Assembly (NCBI GenBank): GCA_023101885.1
Contig: JALPQD010000004.1
Coordinates: forward strand, 10,871,688-10,935,687
DNA: 64,000 nucleotides
Reading direction: 5' to 3'
From: Typhlomys cinereus
Taxonomy: Eukaryota > Chordata > Mammalia > Rodentia > Platacanthomyidae
The translations under genes were made by a program, and so were the position numbers. The notes below the pieces were generated by a model. That model did no database searches, had not been told where the DNA came from, and saw only the letters and a list, made by a program, of their open reading frames with translations. Positions 33,400 to 46,290 of this stretch are shown here, piece after piece; within the stretch, counting starts at the first letter, position 1; each line of letters opens with the position of its first letter.

Positions 33400-34370
33400 T
33401 ATCTCCATGATCCTAGTTCTTTTTATTTATTTCTTATTTCTCTACCAAGCTTAAAAGACAAATTCCTGTAGAATAATGTTGGTTGCCATTTTTTCTCTTT
33501 CAGAGACTGAAATGTATCATTCCATGCTTTCCTATATTTATGGACTACTGATGAAAGGATCTATGTATTCTCAGTTATTTGCCTTTATTGATGAGTTGGC
33601 ATCTTCCTTTTACAGATTTTAATATTTGTTTTGTTTTGTTTCATATTTCCATTTTCCTCACTGAATTTTTCCTCCATGACTTTTTAAATTTCTTTTGCAA
33701 AGTAATGACTATTCCACTTAGCTTGGTAAATGTCCATCTCTATAGGAAAAATTCTGCTCTAATTTCATTGAATAAGTTATGCATGCTTTTAAACTTTATC
33801 TCAGTTCCTTCTTTTACCTCATGGATTCTTAGGCTTATCTTCTTGAATGTATCTTAGCTTATAGAAGTTTTCACCATATTTTTTCTTTATGTATATCTGG
33901 ATATATTATTGTTTCTGTCTGTTTCTTTGTCATAACAGCCTTTCTTTGGTTGGCCTGTCTATTGAAGATGTTTTTTGCTGTTTTCTTCATTTGATTGACT
34001 GACTTTTTCATTTCCAGCATTTCTATTTGATTATTTTTGAAAGTCTTAATTTACTCTAAATTTTGTGTTATTCCCATGCTTTATAATTTCCCTTCCAAAT
34101 TCCTGACTATTTCATGCACTCTGCTAGCTTTTCAACCTAAGTCCTAAATTCATTTTCTTATTTCAGTCAGCTACTTTTTTGAATCCCCATGTGGTTAGTG
34201 GGATTCTGAAATTTTTCATTTTGCTAAAGCATTTCAGTTTTCTTATTACCTTTACTTTCAAGGATAGAGAAATTATGAAATCGTAGACTGTGGAGATATA
34301 GTTGGGACTTATTGTCTTACCTGTTTTTACATTCATTTGTTGTATTTTTCGCATGTATTGGGATGAATAT
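33400..34370 (-). mobile_element. Probable ancient L1 relic, reverse
   Basis: T-rich sequence with phrases typical of reverse ancient L1 (for example a CATGGATTCTTAGGCTTATC block near 33819 and CATTTCTATTTGATTATTTT near 34018). No frame survives and no end is defined. Assignment rests on overall resemblance only. Confidence 0.35.
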
Positions 34371-35677
34371 CTCCCCCAGTTTTTTTTTTTTTTAACTTTT
34401 ATTTGAGTCTTCCTGGTTAGTTGTCTGTACCTAAATTTATGTTCCTCACTATTGTTTAGAGTGAAACTGGCTACAATAACAAATATGAGTCCTTGATAGC
34501 AGTAACAGTGAAAGATACTGCATACCTTCTTTGTCCCTGATAAAGTCCAGGAATGGTAGTACTAGGAAAAGTGCAGTTTATAATTTGTTAGAGGTAAGAG
34601 TATTCATATTTAAGCAATGAAATGAGGTACTAGCCTTCAAATTTCCTTGAATTAGCCAGAAAGCAAATGGGTTAGAAATATATGAGAGTAGGGAAAATAT
34701 AAAGTAGGTGCACATACACAATAATGGGTCACAGAGACCTATTTAGACAAGTTGTAAGCTTAAAAGTATATACAAAATAAAATAAAATATAAGATAGATA
34801 ATCTTGTTTTTTTCTTCTAATAAGATAGTAAGTATGTGACTTCTTCCTCTCCTTATATGTTATTGTACCAATCTCTGTGCAGTGGAGGAAGGGAGACGCT
34901 GCTAGACAGTTCAGTGCATCCTTCCTACTCAGACAGGTTTTGTGTGTAAACTCTGCTTTCTCTTTGAATTCTGTGTTCTGAGAGCTCCTGTCTACCAACT
35001 GTGACATCATCTGTGGTGCGGTGGGGATGATTCTCTCCATGATACTACTTTCTGTTACTGAGGCGCTGGACAGGTTGGGACAGCCTGTTGGCATTTACTT
35101 CTGTTACTGGAAGGCTTCTTCCTAGCCATGCCCATCAGGAGACCATGCCAAGTCCAGCAGTGTACTTCCCATGGCCTGTCCAGGCCATGATGGGGATGTT
35201 GACTTCTCAGGAAATGAACTGCAGGGTGCCAGTAGAGAAACTCAGCTTCAGGCGCCTACAATGCTCTCTGCCTGCATCCTTCGTCTACTCCTCTCTGGCC
35301 TTCTCTCTCATTCTGTGTCCAGGTGCCACTTGTATCTCTGGATACCATAGTTTTTTTCCAACTTCCTGGTTGAGTACCAGTGTCCTGATGGAGAAAATAC
35401 CTTCTTGGAATCTACTTAGGGTGCCCAACTGGCATGCAGTGTGTTGCAACTGGGAGGTGGCTTGGGGGGATTTTATCAGGAGAATCCCACCTAGGCTTCC
35501 TTCTTCAGTTCTTTCTTAGTTAAGTCTATTACTCCTATAGTTTCCTAGTTCTTTTATCTCATGACACTTGTGTATCATTAGGTCACACAGAGGAGACTTT
35601 GAATCTGACATTTTACTCTGCGGCAGTTGAAACTTGCCAGTTAATATATGATTTTAGGAATAGTAACAAGTAAAATT
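34371..35677. other. Unassigned DNA with a 143-codon plus frame
   Basis: A T12 run marks the left. At 35088-35519 a plus frame of up to 143 codons is open (its first codon is not ATG), without homology I can name and with no splice context. On the minus strand 34729-35094 another long frame lies next to it. This could be a further part of the ancient L1 or ordinary DNA. Confidence 0.35.
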
Positions 35678-35692
35678 CAGTTTGTGTGTTTT

Positions 35693-36213
35693 TTTTAATA
35701 CATTTTTTATTATTTCAGCTCATACAAACTTAATAGGTACACCAGTTCCCTTCCTCTCTCCTCCCCCCAAACCCCCTGTCCCCCTCCCCTCACCCCTCCC
35801 ACCCCATCCCCCCGTGCCTCCCGCCCAGATTCCCAGAGTCCTTTCTTGTGGATGCCTGACTCTCCTCTGGGCCCTCCTCTCCGATGACGTACAAGGACCC
35901 AGTGGCATTTCCCTGAACCCTTTCCTGTGTTCCCCCTAAGCATAGGAACACTACTGTGGCTGTCAATCCCTTGCCTCCAAGGATCTTGGTGCCTTTAGCA
36001 GATGCTAGACTTTGTGAGGTCAATAGTGTGTTGGACATTGTCCAATTATGATTGCTTCGGCCCTAACTTGTGTGGAGTATCTTGCAAATCATTGCTCCTC
36101 CCATCCTTTTGCTCTTACACTCTTACCACCCCCTCTTCCGCAAATGTCCCTGAGCTTCAGGATGGCGAGAGATTAGTCTGGCCTAGTTCTAGGTGGTTGA
36201 TATAGAGTCTCTG
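35693..36213 (-). mobile_element. L1 3' end, 5'-truncated, reverse, with TSD
   Basis: T-rich start, pyrimidine tract (35748-35830), then GGGCCCTCCTCTCCGATGAC, CAGTGGCATTTCCCTGAACC and AATCCCTTGCCTCCAAGGAT, which are shared with 5.2 and 62.7 kb. CAGTTTGTGT-plus-T direct repeats begin at 35678 and 36214. Non-coding. Confidence 0.8.
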
Positions 36214-36229
36214 CAGTTTGTGTTTTTAA

Positions 36230-36890
36230 TAAGAGGTTTTGGGGGAAATTCTTAATAGTTTGCCTCATCATATAGTTCTTTCCTTCTTAAAAAGAGAATA
36301 CTCCTGAAAACTACAAATATTACTCTAAGACAGCATCCATTTTTCCCTTGAAAACATTATGTACATGTTTTCTAGATTTAACTTCATAACAGTATTTGGT
36401 ATAAATCCTCTTGAGAAAAAGTCTATTCCTGTTTTAAGGTGTTTATAAATAGCCATAGTTCAGTAATGGATGATTTTTTTTCACTTGCTTTAAGCCTGGC
36501 TTCTAAATATGTAGCAATAGTACATAAAAGCTTAAAATAGTCTGTCATGTTACATTCAATGATTCAGGTAGATTGAGGCAGTGAATTACTACACCTAAAT
36601 TTGTCTGCTTCTAACTTAACAAAACCTTAGCAACTGGGACCTAGGAATGCATGAACCATTAAATTAGCTATTTCCAGTCAGAAAGGAGGAAAAGCATGAT
36701 GAATAGGAGCTGAACACTGTTAACACAATCCTTCCTCTTCACAAGAAATAACAAGAAATGTCTTGAACTATTTTTATAGTTTCCGTAAAATTTTTAACTT
36801 ATAACAAGTAAGAATGACACAATAAGACATGTTTCCAGTATTAGGAGCTTCTTCCAAATAAAAAAAGTTAAGATTCAAAGTATATCTTTT
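36230..36890. other. Unassigned AT-rich DNA
   Basis: No recognised repeat or exon. Confidence 0.5.
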
Positions 36891-37120
36891 GGGCTGGAAA
36901 AATGGCTTAGGAGTTAAGACTCTGCCTCACAAGCAGAAAGTTCTGAGTTCAGATCCCAGGTCCCATGTGAAAATGCCAGACAGAAATGGCAGAGACCTGA
37001 ACTTCCCACCCTGGTGGGTGGAGCCTGGGAAATCCCAGAAGGAAACAAGAAGGAGGTAGAAGCAATCCAGGATGATTCCCAGAGTCATCCTTGGTCCTCC
37101 ACAGGGATGCATGTGCCGTC

Positions 37121-37195
<75 letters not shown>

Positions 37196-37215
37196 TACAC
37201 TAAATGAATGGAGTT
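36891..37215 (+). mobile_element. Lineage-specific SINE, older subfamily, forward
   Basis: Head GGGCTGGAAAAATGGCTTAG, AGTTAAGACTCTGCCTCACA, TTCTGAGTTCAGATCCCAGG, a body with TGGGTGGAGCCTGGG and GGATGATTCCCAGAGTCATC, then a CT-rich and CA-rich tail. Same subfamily as 9.4 and 12.1 kb. Confidence 0.8.
37118..37199. repeat. (CT)n/(CA)n compound microsatellite
   Basis: Long CT run broken by GTCTCT interruptions, passing directly into CACACACACA within the SINE tail. Confidence 0.9.
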
Positions 37216-38045
37216 TTTTTTTAAAAAATGTGTCTTTCTAATAATATAATCTGATCATTGTAACTTCTGCTTTCTGTCATAGAAATGAACTTGTTTACTA
37301 ATGTTCTGTTAAAGAGAAGAAAAGTAAATTCATAACTTAAAATTTTTCCCATTTCATACCTCATTTAACATGGTTTATTTCAAATTATTGCTAACATAAT
37401 TTTTGTTGGCATTCTTTTCCAACAGATTGAATTACAGAACACAGAGATAACATTGTTTGGTAGGAATTTCCATTTCTGTCTTTATCAAAGAGAATTTTAG
37501 GCATTATAATAATTGCAAAATATAGTCAATTCAATAAGCAACACAACAATGGATAATTGTGGCTAAATAGGCTTTAATTTTTTTTCTTTAAACTTAATCA
37601 GTACATTCAACTAAAAGGAGAATTTTATTAAGGTTTGAGTTAACTCTTACTTCATCCATTCATTTATCAGCTTCACTGGCATTTCAAATAATCATTTACT
37701 TTGAGTATTAAGATGCAGATTTTGTTTAATACAGGAAAACATCATATTCTTAAAATATTAAAGTGACATATTACAAAGTAGTCTGTTTGATATTTTGTAT
37801 TTCATAAAATACTCGAATTATTTTTGCAACACTCAAAAGAAGCAGAATATCTTTCATACCTTCTTTGTTCATTTAAAAGTTAGAATAAAGTACTTGTGGA
37901 TTTTTTATTATAAAATTTGTTCTTTGACAGTTTTATACATGTGTGCAATATATTTTATTCATTTCCTTCTACCCTCTTTTATCTTTCTTCTATCCACTTT
38001 TGCATAAACATTTTTCTACTAATCTTTTTCCTGTATTTATGATTT
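37216..38045. other. Unassigned AT-rich DNA
   Basis: No recognised feature. A short pyrimidine patch near 37960-38000 may be an L1 scrap. Confidence 0.45.
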
Positions 38046-38049
38046 TTTT

Positions 38050-38235
38050 TCAGCCATAACCCCCTGGGCATTTACCCAAAAGAATTTAGTTCCTACTACA
38101 GAAGCCCTTGCACATTCATGTTCACTGCAGCTTTATCTATAATAACTAGAAAATGAAATCAACTTGGATGTTCATTATCCAGTGAATGCAAAAATAAAAT
38201 ATTGTTCATATCTGAACAATAAAAATGAAAAAATG
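38050..38235 (+). mobile_element. L1 ORF2 C-terminal fragment, forward
   Basis: ATTTACCCAAAAGAATTTAG, CTTGCACATTCATGTTCACT, AACTTGGATGTTCATTATCC and CAGTGAATGCAAAAATAAAA correspond to the ORF2 stretch usually read CACATCCATGTT...CCTAGATGTCCATC...GATGAATGG. Short and broken. Confidence 0.7.
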
Positions 38236-40094
38236 AAGACACGTTCTTCTTAGATACTTGACTGAAAATAAATATCAATTTATTTAAATTGTACAATGTG
38301 CAATTTGATTTCGTAGGTGAAGTTTCTCATTCAAAGAGTTTCCCCCTCTACAACTATAATGATAAGAATCTGTCTACTTTGAAAATAGCATATGTCTTCC
38401 ATTGATCTAATTTTGAATACTTTGGAAAACCTCAAGATATTCTCAATTGGTATGCCAAAGACTGCCAAGGAAAATAGAACAGTGCTATATAGAATACCTG
38501 TTACCTACACTGTTGAACTTAAAGTTGAACTGTTTGGCTATGTGTTTGTGTATCACATTATGTCTTGTTTCAATAAAAGCTTGAAAGTGATGAATTCCCA
38601 AGATTTATTTTACAAGATTCTTCAGAGTGCTTCAGAAGACTTCGTAAGAGTAAATCTATAAGACTATATCTATGTCTGCTAATGATCACAGGACTATGGT
38701 AAGAAATAGAGAGACAATAGTTAATTTCATGGAACAAGACAGTCATAAAATCTATCAGACAGTGTGTGTAAAATATGACAGTACCATGAGAACAAATGAA
38801 AAGGACTAGAAAAAAAAAAGAATGGGAATGAAGGCACACTGCATGTAGATAAATAGTTGTGATGAATAGATAATCTGAACAATGAATAATTAGATTGTGT
38901 TGGCTATGTGAAAATTAGAGTGAACTCAACAACAAATGAAAGAACTCAGGTAAAAATGCAGTGGATGCCAAAATGAACCATTAAGCTATTAAGTAAAAAC
39001 AAGATTGGAGCAGAGGTCCAGACTCAGAGAAAAATGAAAAATGTGGGACCTAGAAATAACAGGAAGTTTTAAAGGTATTTTAAATAGGAGAGGAATAAGG
39101 TCTGATTTACATTGTAAGGTGATGTGTGAAGTGATGTGGCAGCAGAAGCAGAGACAGGTTAGAGGCTGCTACTGATGTGCATATGAGAGATGATATGAAG
39201 ACAAATGTGATCACTGTAGACATAGGAAGGTGGAGAGTTGTGGCAGATTTTATAGGTGCATTGATCAAAACTAAAATCATCAGAACTCCCTGATGAAATA
39301 TGTAGTGATAAGCAAGAAATGGAAAAAAAAAAAGGAAAAAGCAACTTTCTAAATTTCTATTTTGAGACTTTGGGCATATCTCTGTGGAACTTTTACTGAT
39401 TGTGGAAAATTGAGTAAAAGAAATTATTATAAAAGATTCTGCTTTGCAAGTAGAGTTCAAAATTTTAGAGGCACTAAATCATGGATGCTAAGAATTCACA
39501 TGGAAAGTGAAACAGAATACACAGCAACAATTTGGAACGCATGAAGGTCTACATACCTGAACCTGTGTATTTATCTGTGCATATTCACATACATGATTTT
39601 ATTTAGGTGAATTATCTTTTCTAATGATTACACAATTATATGTTCAGTGATAATTTCAGCCCCGGTGAAATGCAGAGCATTTTTTTACTTCATAATTACC
39701 ATTTCTTAATCTTCTCCCACCAGTCACGTTTTTATTACTGATTAGAATAAAATCCATTCCAAGCCCCTTGCTTTTTCATTTCACTCTCTAAAGGACATAG
39801 ACAGCGGTTTCTCTATTGAGGTCGCCTTTGTTATGTCCTTGTAGAGGATATAACAGTCCTATATTACTATCTTGATTTTGATTTAAAATTTGATGTGTAA
39901 AACTGCTGAATAAGCTACTTTTCAGAATTATGTTCTTTATTTCCATTCAAAATTCAGAGATGAGCAGATGATATAAGTGGATAATTTTTGTTCAAGTGAG
40001 TGTCATTTGCTCTTATGGTGTTCTCCATTACAAGACCATGTTCCACTTCTAGCCTTCATCCCCTCAGGGCTTGATACATACCCAAAATTTCACT
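38236..40094. other. Unassigned AT-rich DNA
   Basis: About 1.9 kb with no recognised repeat. Frames of 60-117 codons occur on both strands (for example 38392-38661 plus, 39107-39460 minus) without recognisable content. Confidence 0.5.
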
Positions 40095-40205
40095 GTCCAT
40101 TAAGCCAAAAACCCAACATATTAATGGACATCTAGGTTGATTTAATTTTCTAGGTATTGTGAATAGAGCTGCAATAAACAGCCTCCACTCACATCCTCTT
40201 TAGAA
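40095..40205 (-). mobile_element. L1 ORF2 fragment, reverse
   Basis: TTAATGGACATCTAGGTTGA and GTATTGTGAATAGAGCTGCA are the reverse L1 ORF2 landmarks, with little else preserved. Confidence 0.65.
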
Positions 40206-40904
40206 AATTTCCAAGATCCTTATTTGGAAACAAGGTTAACAAAGAATACCAAGGTTACTTTATTATTTTATTTTTATTTTCCCAAGTATAACAAATTTTC
40301 ATTTCTACTAAGTCCTCATGCTTTGAAGTTTAACTTATAATTCAATATTATTTCTCTTAGAAAGTGCAAAGCACAGTGCTGAACTAGAGAGAATTTTTTG
40401 TTTCTCATGGATTTGCACTGTGACTTTGGCACTGTGGTTTTATCTCTTAATACCTTCTTATGGTTTCTGTGTGTTTTTGACTGAACTGAACTAGATGGTA
40501 TTACTATACTTGAGAAGTTATTACTAATGTTTGCCTTTGAGTTGAGTACACTTGTCTGGAATTGGTGTTATTTCCTAGATGAGGCTCTTAGACTGTTAGT
40601 ACATCAATTAAGTCGGGTTTAATAGACAGTGCAGATTAGTATGGTAGCGAACTTTTTCAGTTACTTCCTTAGTGATATGTGAGAGTAAATGGTATAGTCT
40701 CTGAAGTTGTATGCATTTTAGGGAAGCTATATGGAAAAATTAAACTACAGTGACTAATAATTAAGAGGAACAAGATAGTAAGATAGTAAGGAGGTTTACT
40801 TATCTTTGAGCTGGATGTGAAGATTCTGTCCCATGTGATGGGATGATTTAGGTGACTTCACACGTATGGCGTTTGTCCCCTAGAGCTTTGCTTGGGTTTT
40901 CTCT
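40206..40904. other. Unassigned DNA
   Basis: No recognised repeat. It lies on the side where the body of a minus-strand L1 would be expected for the adjacent monomers, but no L1 coding sequence is visible. Confidence 0.45.
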
Positions 40905-41212
40905 GGACTCTGTTGAATTCTGAGGAGCAGGGAGTCCGCCCTAGTCCGGGTCTGGGGGCAAGAAGAGAGGGTGTCTAGTGTGGGGCGCAGATCACCGGGA
41001 CCTGGGGCATAGCCTAGGGACCTTCCCCAGTGTCAGAGCAGACTGGCTGCTGCTCCAGCTGGCTGGTGGGAAGAACTGTTGACCTGGGGCCTGGGGCGTG
41101 ATCTAGGGGACTTACCTGAGCAGGAAGTGGGTCCGGTCTGGTCTGGTGTCCCGGGGCAGGAGGACAGGGTGTCTAGTGTGGCCCGCAGATCACCTGGGAC
41201 CTGAGGCTTGTC
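40905..41212 (-). mobile_element. Isolated GC-rich monomer block, probable L1 5'UTR fragment
   Basis: A GC-rich island of about 300 bp in AT-rich DNA. AGGGTGTCTAGTGTGG followed by GCAGATCACC occurs near 40967 and again near 41167, a period of about 200 bp. GACCTGGGGC/GACCTGAGGC marks three places (about 40999, 41083 and 41203). The sequence differs from the monomer at the left edge of the window. Tandem GC-rich units fit an L1 promoter array, but no L1 body is attached. Confidence 0.45.
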
Positions 41213-42948
41213 AAAAAAATTCTTGACAAATGGTAACAGAATTCAATTTTTAGCAAGTGCTTATTGGAGATATTCAATGTAATTTGTTTATGCAGAAATA
41301 TCACCCTGTTGTCACTGGTATAAATAAATAAAGTCACAGGACATTTGATATTCCTTTTTTGAAAATATATTTATGAGTACTGACAGAATTTTCAAAAGAA
41401 TATTTTTAGGCAGAATTATTAATTGTTAAGTTTATTTGGGTAACACATACCACTGTTGCATAGATTCTCAGTTTTTGTTTAAAAAGATGATCTGTAATTA
41501 TCATTTATATCGAGGGGTTGACTGGCAAGCATCACATGATTACTTATTCCATTTATAATAGAGATACTAAATAAAAACACAATAACTCATCAACATTCAT
41601 GAACTTAAAGAGGAAAAGTTAATCATCAGCTATAACCACACCATGAGGGCAATGATAGCAACATGTAACTTTAAATTCATGATATGTCTAAGAAAGTCAG
41701 CCTTAAGAATACATAGCATTCACAAAATGGAGGGCATCTTGTAAGAAAGCATTCTGAGCAAGTAAAAGATGGTCTCAGGCTCTGTTTCTTTCCCCTCCCT
41801 TGTCTATACACTTGACCTAGATTCATTCCCTGACACAAATCATTTCCTTGCCTACATCTAAAATTTCAGCATAACACTGGAAATATGGCCCAATTTCAGA
41901 AGTCTGGAAGAAGACTAGCAGAGCTTTGCATGTGGTCATGACACCATGTGGGCAGGGAAAAATCTATAGAACATAGTCAGAAAGATGACAAAAAGGGTCG
42001 ATTGAGGACAAAAAGCCATGCCAAGGGCCTTGGTTGCCCATGTTTAAGGTTACTGGTCGTGCTTGCTTAGCTTTCCTGCTCATAGTGTGTCATTAATTGA
42101 AGACACATGATTTTCAAGATAGTGTTTCAGACAGTAATACTCACTGTATAAACTATGTGAGAATATTCACTATTCTCCAGAATAGAAAGGCCAGGGATGA
42201 TTGCCTCTCCGAGCTAATGAACTGTGAACCAAATTATTAAAAATTAAGCAAAGAACTAATAGCTGAACCAACGCTATCACTTCTTAAATTATATTTATAC
42301 CCTTGCAACTTCATGAATTTAAATGCAATAGGATGTGCTTCCATTCTTAGCAAGAGTGCAACACTTTAAATTTGTGGTAGTTGGTATCATCTGTGACCTC
42401 CTCTAGGAGAAAGGACTTAATTAACTGATGTATTAAAAAGTCATTTGGTGTGAGAAGAGCACACTACCATCTTGATTCCATTTCATTTTCATAATCCTTT
42501 GGAACACCTTACACATAATGGAAAACAAATATACCAGGCAACTTCTTGAGTCACAGAGCAGTTGGTCCTCTTTCTTTTCATATATTTATCTTCCATGTCT
42601 ACTTGAACATTTTACCCTCTGGGTGAATGCTGTATTTCATAATTACATTCAAGAAAGCTCAGCAGAGATAGCAATAATCTAATTAAAATAGTTTTATTCC
42701 CACAGCTTTGTTACCTATTGTAGAAATTTAATTCTTGCCATCACTTCAGATGATAAGTGTGCTAATATGAGATTTAACTGAGAAGTTTCAAAGCTTAATA
42801 AAAACAGCACTCCCAGGCACCAAGTGTTTTCCTCGGGCTAATTTGTGTTCATTTTTTTTTAGTAAAAAAAATTGTATTTCTGCTGATTGTCAGCCCCATA
42901 ATAAAACATATTATCTTAACCTTATGATAAATAATCAGAAAGTAGTAT
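41213..42948. other. Unassigned AT-rich DNA
   Basis: About 1.7 kb without a recognised transposon, exon or RNA gene. Confidence 0.5.
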
Positions 42949-42963
42949 TATCTACAGGAATTT

Positions 42964-43264
42964 TTAAAATTTTTTTTAAAAATTTCTTTTTATTATTTAT
43001 TCAATTGTGCGTGTGTATGTGTGTGTGTGTGCATGTGTGTGTGTGTGCAGTTTATGTAGAACCACGGACGAACTCAGGAACCACCATGGACCGCCTCCTC
43101 CTTGCTCACTCTGCCCTGGGATTCACAGGCTCCGCTTTACCAGGACCAGAAATGCAGGCCGCCCCCGCTTCTGCCTGGCGTCTATACGTGGGATCTGGGA
43201 TCCGAACTCAGGACCTTCTGCCTGCAAGGCAGAGGCTTAACCCCTGAGCCACCTCTCCAGCCCC
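42964..43264 (-). mobile_element. Lineage-specific SINE, young subfamily, reverse, perfect TSD
   Basis: Identical 15-bp direct repeats TATCTACAGGAATTT lie at 42949-42963 and 43265-43279. Reverse tail TTATTATTTATTCAATTGTG, GT run, body ACTCAGGAACCACCATGGAC, CTGGGATTCACAGGCTCCGC, and a head with CTTCTGCCTGCAAGGCAGAG and GCCACCTCTCCAGCCCC. GC-rich with several CpGs, so a fairly recent copy. Confidence 0.9.
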
Positions 43265-43279
43265 TATCTACAGGAATTT

Positions 43280-44394
43280 GTTGTTTTCTGTTTTCAAACT
43301 GACATTCCTTTCAAATAATAGCATTTAAATCTATCTAAAAATCTGATCATTCTTAAGCATTAATTATCATTTAAATAAATACATTTTTTCTATGTGAAAT
43401 AGCCTTATATAAATTTCTAAATTTTGCCCTTGATAAAGGTTAATGTTGGGAAAACTCCAAAAAAGTGCCAAAATATGACCAATACATTTTAATTGTAAAT
43501 GGTCATAAAAAATATAGATATGCATATCTTAAACACGCATTTTGAAGGCAGGATGTTAAACTCAAAAACCTGCCTATATTGATTCATTTTACCGTTGTTT
43601 TTGCTTCTTTCATTCCCACTATTAATATGGAAGGTTAAGAACTGGCAACTAAACACTGTGCTTAGTCATTGTTCTTTAAAACAAAGCTGCTGAGCCATCT
43701 AGATGCCACACCCTGGCAAAAACTACACAAAGAAGCAATACTGTTCATTTTCCTTTGGGATCATTTTCATGTCCTTGGTGGAGAGTGACCTGTGATTTCA
43801 GACATCATCTGGAAAGGAACCTTATTTCCCTTTCACAAAGAAATGAACACAGGCCAGAAATCAGTCTGGAAACGCTTATACACAGCTGCTGTTTATTGCA
43901 TGGATGTGTGCCAAGAGAGAAAGTGAACCCTCAGCCTGTGCATCAAGTGGTCATAATCCTGAAAACTAAAGCAAGGGAAAATTCAAGATTTCACGGAGCA
44001 AAGAGAAGCAAGAAGCAGGAAGACCAATAATACATGAAGGACAAACCAGGGCAAAGGAGACCTCTAAGAAAGACTTGTTAGAGAAAAAAGACTTATTCTT
44101 CCATAAATAGAGTGAACACCATAAATTTCTGTTAGTGTTTGAGAAAGAGTAAAGAGACCTTTTCCCTGTCTTTATGGATTTGGAAATAAGGGTGATATTA
44201 TTAACATATGTAAATAGAATGAACTCCCAAGATAATGACAATTTACTTCCTAAGTGAACTCCCTAAACTAAGACAATTGTAAGAGAACAGAGGTAAAGAA
44301 GAAGATTATTGTTAAGATTATCTGTCATTTTGACAGATACCTTTCTAAGTAAATTGCTATCATGTTTTTCAAATACATAGTCTGGTAGGTTTTA
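43280..44394. other. Unassigned AT-rich DNA
   Basis: No recognised repeat or exon. Two 91-codon frames (43755-44030 plus, 43966-44241 minus) have no recognisable content. Confidence 0.5.
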
Positions 44395-44412
44395 CTTTTT
44401 AATACTTTTTAA

Positions 44413-44451
44413 ATTTTTTTTTATTATTTATCCAATTGTGCATGTGTGCGA

Positions 44452-44500
<49 letters not shown>

Positions 44501-44703
44501 ACCACGGGCAAATTCGGGAACCACCATGGACGCCTCCACCTCCTGGTTTACTCTGCCCCGTGACTCACAGGCTCTGCCCTACCAGAACCAGAAACGCAGG
44601 CCGCCCCTGCTTCCGCTGACATCTATACGTGGGGTCTAGGATCCGAACTCAGGACCTTCCACCTGCAAGGCAGAAGCTTAACTCCTGGGCTACCTCTCCA
44701 GCC
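44413..44703 (-). mobile_element. Lineage-specific SINE, young subfamily, reverse
   Basis: TTATTATTTATCCAATTGTG tail, (GT)n at 44453-44497, ACCACGGGCAAATTCGGGAA, CTCTGCCCTACCAGAACC, TCTATACGTGGGGTCTAGGA and a head ending GGGCTACCTCTCCAGCCCC. Imperfect TSDs of the type CTTTAATAATTTTTAA flank it. Confidence 0.85.
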
Positions 44704-44719
44704 CCTTTAATAATTTTTA

Positions 44720-45875
44720 ATAATTTGTTTTAATGATATTTTTATAACATTTTACAATTATTTTATTATTTATATTTTATATATTATTTTATATTTTCAT
44801 ATATAAATATATTTTATATAAAATATATTATTTTATAATTTTAATAATGTTTTTAATAACATTTCAAACAAGCCATTGTGTTTTCTTAATTGAATGTATT
44901 TATTAGTTATAAGAAGAATTTTCTTGCACAGGTACCTTATCCAACTTATTGGAATATTTAAAGAAGTTACAGCTTTAAAATATGACCTCTGATCCAGTGT
45001 ACTTTAAGATTTGTTGGGCTTCAATGATGTCATTACAGTAAAGACTGAATAATAAGTGTTTCTGGTTAGCCATACTTTTCAGTGTCCTTGGAATTAGAGA
45101 CAATAGCAATGAACATAATCTTATTTCAATGTGCCCACTATTCTTACTGAAGCAGTCTATTAGAATTTCCCTCTGCCTATATCAATCAAAGTTTCTTTCC
45201 TTCAGTTTGATTCTAATGATATACTATTTTTCACTTATTATATTACTTTTGTCTTCATATATTAAAAGGATTAAAACATAAACCCTAAGTTAAACCTTAA
45301 TTGCTGAAGAATTTCTTGGTTCCCATATTATGTCTTGCTTGAGATCATTCATATTAGCATGTTATTTAATAAAGAGAAGGTCCTCGCAGTCTTACATGAA
45401 CACTGCTTGTAAGTGTGATGAAAGGATCACTATCCAGTACTGGATTTTATAATACTTGCTTAAACTTCAATGTTCATACAAGTGAAAGACAATTGTAATG
45501 GTATAGAAATGGGGAAATCAATACATGGGGTTTCATAACATTCCACAGTAAATGAATGTTCTCTTGGGTCTTCTGAGTTTAGAATAAAATTCCAAGAATT
45601 TGACATCAATGACTTACTGAAATCCATTTTATCACTAGGTCTTATTTTGCTTTGATTCTTAATTTTAGTACAGCAACATAAAATCACAATTCTAGTGCCA
45701 AACAGATTTTGTTTTGTTTTAACACAAGGTACAAAATGTACATATATATTGTATTATAGTATGCATATAATCCATAAAAAAGACACTCAAATGGCACACT
45801 GACTGTTCTCATTGGAGCCTATTTCTGGTGGTTCAGTATGATCTTTTAACTTTTAATGTTTTTTTTTCTCTATAA
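44720..45875. other. Unassigned DNA including an AT palindrome
   Basis: An extremely AT-rich patch at 44755-44850 contains a perfect 24-bp palindrome (44806-44829, centre TTTATATAAA). The rest has no recognised feature. Confidence 0.55.
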
Positions 45876-45879
45876 AGAA

Positions 45880-46290
45880 AATTCACTATGGCAATCCATG
45901 AAAACCATTAATTGGCAGTTCCACATCCCAAGAACTCACTGCAGTGATATTCACTTCCACTAGACCTGCACAACAGATGGTCAATCGACATTTCACCATG
46001 GATGAGGGAAAACCTTCAAAAAATACCACACCACTATAAAAGACCAATGAAAGCTACTGCCTAACAGAGGAAGGGGAGAGCCATTACTCAGCAAGGTACC
46101 CAATCACGGATCATCTATACCTGATCAGGTGCTCAGGCAACTGTCAGGGCAGACATTCCAAATGAAACCCAGTGGGACACACTTGAATAAAGACAAAAAA
46201 GTAAGAAAAGGAGAATATACTCAGTGGAACACAAAAGGGATGTAGCTGGGTAGTAAGGAGTAAAACACATAAATGTGTATGTATGAAAGA
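45880..46290 (+). mobile_element. Possible old L1 3'UTR (Lx-like), forward
   Basis: AACTCACTGCAGTGATATTC, AGACCTGCACAACAGATGG and GAGAGCCATTACTCAGC resemble the region just after ORF2 in old rodent L1. Later GGAGAATATACTCAGTGGA and ACACATAAATGTGTATG follow. Diverged and without defined ends. Confidence 0.4.

Noticed and set aside
35088..35519. 143-codon plus frame as a gene
   Set aside because: The first codon is not ATG, no domain or splice context is visible, and the neighbourhood is T-rich DNA possibly derived from ancient L1.
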